NCBI GenBank assembly: GCA_023254985.1
Contig: JALRJT010000203.1
Location: 1 to 9,549 of the forward strand
Direction of reading: 5' to 3'
DNA: 9,549 nt
Origin: Ilumatobacteraceae bacterium
GTDB lineage: Bacteria > Actinomycetota > Acidimicrobiia > Acidimicrobiales > Ilumatobacteraceae
Below are positions 5,847-9,549 of this stretch, in pieces. Below the pieces are notes generated by a model. It was not told the origin of the DNA, did not search any database, and saw nothing but the letters and a program-made list of their open reading frames with translations. Both the position numbers and the translations under genes were made by a program. Position 1 is the stretch's first letter. Each line of letters begins with the position of its first letter.

Positions 5847-5862
5847 GGTTCTACGTAGTACC
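5847..5862. promoter_or_regulatory. Near-palindrome at the predicted transcription start, possible operator
   Basis: GGTTCTACGTAGTACC is symmetric at seven of its eight base pairs, the only mismatch being 5850/5859, with CTACGTAG as its core. It lies directly at the predicted transcription start of the transporter operon, a usual place for a repressor to bind. No cognate regulator can be named. Confidence 0.35.
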
Positions 5863-5877
5863 TACCTAGGGGGATAC

Positions 5878-7488
5878 ATGTCAGTAATTGAAACCATGTC
5901 CAATGAGGTCGCATCGACCGGCGTGTCGCGTCGTCACTTCATTCAGGGCGCAGCAGCAGCCGGTGCAGCAGTTGCACTGCCGGTTGCAGGCGTCGTGGGT
6001 GCAGGCACGGCAAGCGCAGCGACGAAGACCTTGCGCGTCTCGATTGGCAAGATTGCCAACCCGGTCGCTCCATTCACCACTGCAGACGCTGGCTCGCTCC
6101 AGATCCTCTGCTGCGTCGGCGAATACCTCGCGTTCTCCGACAACAAGGGCGAACTCGCTCCCCGCGTTGCCCAGAGCTGGAAGGGTTCGGCAGGCGGCAA
6201 GGTGTGGACCTTCAAGATTCGCCAGGGCATCACGTTCCACGATGGATCCAAGCTCACCGCTGACGACGTCGTCTGGACATTCAAGAGCCACCTGAACCCA
6301 GCGAACAAGTCGCAGTCGCTCGGCAAGTTCAACGGCATTCTCGATGTCAATGGAGTGACGAAGGTCAATGCAACGACCGTCAAGTTCACGCTGCTGTCGG
6401 CAGTCGGAACCTTCCCATCACTCCTCAGCTCGACGAGCTACGGCCTCCTCATCATGAAGAATGGTGAGAGCGGCGCAGCTGGCTGGGAAAACACGATGAA
6501 CGGTTGCGGACCATGGATTCTCGACACCTACACCAAGGGCACGGCGTGCACCTTCGTGAAGAATGAGAAGTATTGGGACACCAAGCGTCGGCCTTCATTC
6601 GACAAGTTGACCACCACCGTGTTCGAGTCACAGGAAGCCGCTGTTGCTCAGCTCGTCACCGGAAAGCTCGATGCCGTCACTGGCGTCACCCCGGCGACCG
6701 CTGCCAAAATCAACAAGGCCAAGGCTGAACTCGTCAAGGTTCCGTCCGCAGGTCACATCGCGACCCACCTGCGTTGCGACTTCGGTCCGTTCTCGACCGA
6801 CAAGCGCATCCGTCAGGCAGCAGCCCTCACCCTCGACCGTGAAGCGTTCATCAAGAGCGTCCTCAAGGGTCAGGCTCTCTTGGCAAACGACTCCATCATG
6901 GATGCGTTCGCCACGAAGGACACGTCGGTCCCGCAGCGCAAGAAGGACCTCGCCAAGGCGAAGTCCCTCATGTCGGCTGCTGGTTCGAAGGGCTTCAACG
7001 TCGACCTTTCCAGCTACCACCGCGACGACATCGACGCGTTGGCACCGTTCCTCAAGGCATCGTTGGCCAACATTGGCATCAACGTCACCTTGAAGCTCGC
7101 CGACTCGTACTACACGGCTCCATGGGATGCCCGTCAGGCGAAGAAGGTGGAGAACAACTACTGGCTCGAGTCGAACTTCGGCATCACGGACTGGGGACAC
7201 CGCGGCACGCCGGTCGAGATCCTCACCCGCGCCTACAAGTCGACCGGTGACTGGAACGCAGCGCACTTCGCCAGCGCCAAGTTCGATGCGGCAGCAGATG
7301 AGTACATCACTGCGACCACGGCGGCCAAAGCCAAGGCAGCGTCTAAGAAGATCCAGGAGATCTGCTTGGACGAGACCCCGTACTTCATGGTGTACTTCGA
7401 CACCCGCACATCGGTTGTACGCAAGGGCCTCAAGGGCTTCTACACCAATGGCATGGGACAGTTCGAGTCGGCAGCAGCCAAGTACTAA
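5878..7488 (+). CDS. Tat-exported family-5 (DppA/OppA-like) ABC substrate-binding protein
   Basis: This 536-residue solute receptor captures its ligand outside the membrane for the permeases downstream. The N-terminus has a twin-arginine motif SRRHFIQG (17-24), a long Ala/Gly/Val hydrophobic stretch and a probable cleavage site after ASA (45-47). There is no lipobox Cys. The mature part shows the family-5 signature KVWTFKIRQGITFHDG (108-123) followed by LTADDVVWTF (126-135). Later family landmarks are GCGPWILDTYTKG and the RIRQAAALTLDREAF block. The ligand could be a di- or oligopeptide, an opine, nickel or a glycoside; the family does not tell. The ATG at 5878 is chosen for the AGGGGG ribosome site (5868-5873) and its fit to the Tat signal. 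Two small-to-middle domains and the C-terminal VYFDTRTSVVRKGLKGF are complete, so no truncation is seen. Confidence 0.93.
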   Translation: MSVIETMSNEVASTGVSRRHFIQGAAAAGAAVALPVAGVVGAGTASAATKTLRVSIGKIANPVAPFTTADAGSLQILCCVGEYLAFSDNKGELAPRVAQSWKGSAGGKVWTFKIRQGITFHDGSKLTADDVVWTFKSHLNPANKSQSLGKFNGILDVNGVTKVNATTVKFTLLSAVGTFPSLLSSTSYGLLIMKNGESGAAGWENTMNGCGPWILDTYTKGTACTFVKNEKYWDTKRRPSFDKLTTTVFESQEAAVAQLVTGKLDAVTGVTPATAAKINKAKAELVKVPSAGHIATHLRCDFGPFSTDKRIRQAAALTLDREAFIKSVLKGQALLANDSIMDAFATKDTSVPQRKKDLAKAKSLMSAAGSKGFNVDLSSYHRDDIDALAPFLKASLANIGINVTLKLADSYYTAPWDARQAKKVENNYWLESNFGITDWGHRGTPVEILTRAYKSTGDWNAAHFASAKFDAAADEYITATTAAKAKAASKKIQEICLDETPYFMVYFDTRTSVVRKGLKGFYTNGMGQFESAAAKY

Positions 7489-7508
7489 TCCATCCAACTC
7501 AGGTAGTC

Positions 7509-7544
7509 ACAACAGCCGGTGTGCGAAAGCACACCGGCTGTTGT
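7509..7544 (+). terminator. Perfect 16-bp hairpin with GAAA tetraloop after the binding-protein gene
   Basis: Arm ACAACAGCCGGTGTGC (7509-7524) and its exact reverse complement (7529-7544) flank a GAAA loop, a stable GNRA type. It begins 20 nt after the TAA and precedes the permease gene. The absence of a U-tract on the plus strand (CATTCTCGG follows) suggests partial termination or 3'-end protection of the binding-protein mRNA, as known for other transporter operons. Confidence 0.75.
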
Positions 7545-7559
7545 CATTCTCGGCGACGT

Positions 7560-7590
7560 TTGAAGTTGATGAAAGTGAACTCACTATGCT
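7560..7590 (+). promoter_or_regulatory. Candidate internal promoter with leaderless start for the permease genes
   Basis: TTGAAG (7560-7565) and TATGCT (7585-7590) are separated by 19 nt, the same spacing as in the binding-protein promoter. TATGCT is six bases from the GTG at 7597, the geometry of a leaderless transcript. No Shine-Dalgarno sequence precedes that GTG, which supports this reading. Confidence 0.45.
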
Positions 7591-7596
7591 GTCGCC

Positions 7597-8580
7597 GTGG
7601 GGAAATATGTCCTGAAGCGCATCGGTCTTGCGCTCGTCACGATCTTTTTGATCACGGCGGCAATCTTCTTCATGACGCACGTGCTTCCCGGCAATCCCGC
7701 CGAACGAATTCTGGGGAACACTGCGGAACGGGCCAACGTCATCGCCCTCGAGAAGGCGCTCGGTGTCGACAAGCCGCTCCTCACCCAATACTGGAAGTGG
7801 CTCTCCGACACCGTCAGAGGTGACCTTGGTGGCTCCATCCAATTTTCTGTCGGCGCAATCGGTACCGAGTTCGGCACACCCGTCACTGAAGTACTGCTTC
7901 CTGCGCTCGGCTATTCACTGCGTCTCGCTGCCTTCGCCTTCATCTTCGTCGTTCCGCTGTCGATCGCCGGTGGTGTACTCGCGGGCGTCAATCGTGGCAA
8001 GAAGATCGATCGAATCCTCACCGTCGGCGGACTGTCCGCAGCAGTCGTTCCCGAATTCGTGTGGGCAGTGATCCTCGCCTTCGTCGTTGGCGTACAGCTC
8101 GGCTGGTTACCGGTGAACGCCTACCCCGACAGCCCGGATCCAGGATTCTTCACCGTGATCCACCACCTCATTCTCCCCGCACTTGCACTCATGCTGGTGT
8201 TGTTCGGCTACATCTCGCGAATCGCGCGAGCCGGAGTCATCGAGGCCTACGACTCCGACTACGTGCGTACGGCGGTGCTCAAGGGCCTTTCACAGCGCAA
8301 GGCAGTCACCCGGCACATCTTGCGCAACGCACTCCTGCCGACGATCGCCGTTGTCGCGTCGCAGGTCCCATATCTGATCGGCGGTCTGGTGGCAGTAGAA
8401 ATTGTCTTCAACTATCCCGGCTTTGGCGGACTACTCCTCGACTCGGTGAATTACCGCGACTATCCGGTTCTGCAGGCATCAGTGCTGATTATCGGAACTG
8501 TCATTGTCACGGTACAACTGATCGCTGACGTCTTGTTCGCCGTACTCAACCCACGCATCCGACAGAAGCTCGAGCAATGA
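7597..8580 (+). CDS. DppB/OppB-type ABC transporter permease
   Basis: This 327-residue inner-membrane subunit pairs with the next gene product to form the channel of the peptide-type importer. A first membrane helix lies at about 8-28 and ends in HVLPGNP (28-34), the usual DppB mark. The large external loop (about 35-100) is followed by five more helices from about 104. The cytoplasmic EAA loop DYVRTAVLKGLSQRKAVTRHILRNALLP (positions 221-248) keeps its conserved Gly230 and would contact the ATPases. NYPGFGGLL (272-280) and the terminal NPRIRQ (318-323) are also typical. The GTG at 7597 is the start that gives the family's short basic N-terminus. It has no ribosome site but has a -10-like TATGCT six bases before it. 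The TGA overlaps the next ATG. Confidence 0.94.
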   Translation: MGKYVLKRIGLALVTIFLITAAIFFMTHVLPGNPAERILGNTAERANVIALEKALGVDKPLLTQYWKWLSDTVRGDLGGSIQFSVGAIGTEFGTPVTEVLLPALGYSLRLAAFAFIFVVPLSIAGGVLAGVNRGKKIDRILTVGGLSAAVVPEFVWAVILAFVVGVQLGWLPVNAYPDSPDPGFFTVIHHLILPALALMLVLFGYISRIARAGVIEAYDSDYVRTAVLKGLSQRKAVTRHILRNALLPTIAVVASQVPYLIGGLVAVEIVFNYPGFGGLLLDSVNYRDYPVLQASVLIIGTVIVTVQLIADVLFAVLNPRIRQKLEQ

Positions 8581-9461
8581 CGACCGACACTCTCAAACAA
8601 TCCGCTGCTGCAGAACGCAAGAAGATCCGCAAAGAACGCTTTGCGCAGCTGCGCAAGAACAAGGCGTTCATCGTCGGCGCGGTGATCCTCACCTTCTGGG
8701 TGCTGTGCGCACTCGTCGGCAAGTTCCTCGTTCGCATCAATCCTGATGAGTTGGGCTTCTTGAACGGTGTTGAGACCGACCTCGCCCCGAACGCAACGAA
8801 CTGGTTCGGCACCGACAGCAACGGTCGAGACGTCTTTTCCCGCGTCATCGTCGGTTCGCGTCCGATCATCGTCATGGCGACGCTCGCCACCGTGCTCGGC
8901 ACCGTGCTTGGCGCTTCCATCGGCCTCGTGAGTGGCTATCTGAAGGGTTGGTTTGACGTCATCGTCATGCGCATCCTCGATGCAATCTCCGCGATGCCGG
9001 TCCTCGTCCTTGCGCTCCTCGCACTGTCAGCAGTCGGTGGTTCGTCATCGGTGGTCACCATCTGCATCATCGGCTTCGTGTTCACCCCGATCATCGCCCG
9101 TACGGTGCGTGCGGCCGTGCTCAACGAAGCAGAACTCGATTATGTTGCGGCCGCCAAGCTCCGCACCGAGCGCATGCCACACATCTTGTTCAAGGAGATC
9201 CTGCCGAACGTTTTGCCCCCGATCATCGTCGAGTTCACCGTGCGCCTCGGGTATGCGGTGTTCGCGATCGCCACGCTGTCGTTCCTCGGCGTCGGCGTCG
9301 AACTCGGCTCTCCGAACTGGGGCTCGCAGGTGGCAGATCACTACAACCTGATTTTCAGTGGCCTGTGGTGGTCGACGATCTTCCCGGCTGGAGCGATCGC
9401 AACGCTTGCCATCGGCATCAACTTGATCGCTGACGGCGTGACGGAGGCATTCGAGCTGTGA
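8577..9461 (+). CDS. DppC/OppC-type ABC transporter permease
   Basis: This 294-residue partner permease has a basic cytoplasmic N-terminus (residues 1-30) and a first membrane helix at about 31-52. The family landmark NWFGTDSNGRDVFSRVIVGSR (positions 75-95) follows, with the usual five-helix core after it. The EAA loop begins at EAELDYVAAAK (184-194) and ends at EILPN (207-211), but the Gly normally central to this loop is replaced, Thr197 standing at the aligned place. SFLGVGVELGSPNWG (235-249) is the closing signature. The ATG at 8577 lies in an ATGA overlap with the preceding permease, and the TGA overlaps a GTG of the ATPase gene, so the three are translationally coupled. Any Shine-Dalgarno sequence is weak. 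The protein appears complete. Confidence 0.94.
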   Translation: MTTDTLKQSAAAERKKIRKERFAQLRKNKAFIVGAVILTFWVLCALVGKFLVRINPDELGFLNGVETDLAPNATNWFGTDSNGRDVFSRVIVGSRPIIVMATLATVLGTVLGASIGLVSGYLKGWFDVIVMRILDAISAMPVLVLALLALSAVGGSSSVVTICIIGFVFTPIIARTVRAAVLNEAELDYVAAAKLRTERMPHILFKEILPNVLPPIIVEFTVRLGYAVFAIATLSFLGVGVELGSPNWGSQVADHYNLIFSGLWWSTIFPAGAIATLAIGINLIADGVTEAFEL

Positions 9462-9549
9462 CGACGCAACCAACTCTCGAACTTCGTGACCTGCGTGTCG
9501 CGTATCGCGTACGCGGTATCGACCGCGAAGTCCTCCGCGGCATCTCGAT
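9458..9549 (+). CDS. Start of the DppD/OppD-type ABC transporter ATP-binding protein (partial)
   Basis: The GTG at 9458 overlaps the stop of the preceding permease (GTGA) and has GGAGG 10 nt upstream. The 30 visible codons give an opening with LELRDLRVAYRVRG and then EVLRGIS. This is the beta-strand start of an ABC ATPase, in which L-x-V-x-Y is followed by a short hairpin and L-x-G-I/V-S leading toward the Walker A motif. The Walker A itself lies beyond the window. Position after two permeases makes this the DppD-like ATPase. It would power uptake by the complex. Confidence 0.85.
   Translation, partial: MTTQPTLELRDLRVAYRVRGIDREVLRGIS

Noticed and set aside
5833..5877. ATG start 15 codons upstream of the binding protein
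   Set aside because: It lies between the -35 and -10 elements, while the ATG at 5878 has an AGGGGG ribosome site and starts a normal Tat signal.
6628..7497. 289-residue minus-strand frame under the binding-protein gene
   Set aside because: It is a shadow of the binding-protein gene with no recognisable domain or promoter.

Overview
The window is bacterial, moderately GC-rich and densely coded, and it looks actinobacterial. The uracil phosphoribosyltransferase ends in the DRQFGP-type tail seen in mycobacterial Upp. The phosphofructokinase has the actinobacterial-style N-terminus and a PKTIDND loop. The peptide-binding protein carries a Tat signal, and several starts look leaderless. The moderate GC and overall gene content make a member of the Acidimicrobiia a reasonable guess, but this is inference from reading and no search was run.

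Left block (1-2965, minus strand): four genes packed head to tail with ATGA overlaps or a 6-bp gap. In transcription order they are a COG3375-type GNAT acyltransferase, an enolase-superfamily enzyme of the o-succinylbenzoate synthase/N-succinylamino acid racemase group, an ornithine cyclodeaminase/mu-crystallin family NAD(P)-dependent enzyme, and the first 34 codons of a gene whose N-terminus resembles histidine/aromatic amino acid ammonia-lyases. The GNAT plus racemase pair recalls the known N-succinylation route that converts D- to L-amino acids. Adding a cyclodeaminase-family enzyme and a lyase suggests a dedicated amino-acid catabolic or remodelling pathway. This is the most interesting part of the window.

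Centre (2966-5601): upp diverges from the GNAT gene across a gap of only 27-36 bp. It then abuts the convergent phosphofructokinase gene, the two stop codons forming a single TGATCA palindrome. A small XRE-type regulator diverges from the phosphofructokinase gene, with a 16-nt inverted repeat in front of it. It converges on a gene for a low-molecular-weight phosphatase-like protein that has lost the catalytic Cys and Arg. A 12-bp hairpin with the phosphatase-like gene's stop codon as its loop separates these two.

Right block (5602-9549, plus strand): a peptide/opine-type ABC importer. A well-formed promoter (TTGACA, 19-nt spacer, TAGGGT) precedes the Tat-exported family-5 binding protein. A perfect 16-bp hairpin with a GAAA loop follows it. 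Then a second, apparently leaderless start leads into two permeases and the start of an ATPase gene, these three joined by ATGA and GTGA overlaps. The hairpin plus internal promoter would let the binding protein be expressed separately from the membrane complex.

No tRNA, rRNA, CRISPR array, insertion sequence or phage feature was seen.
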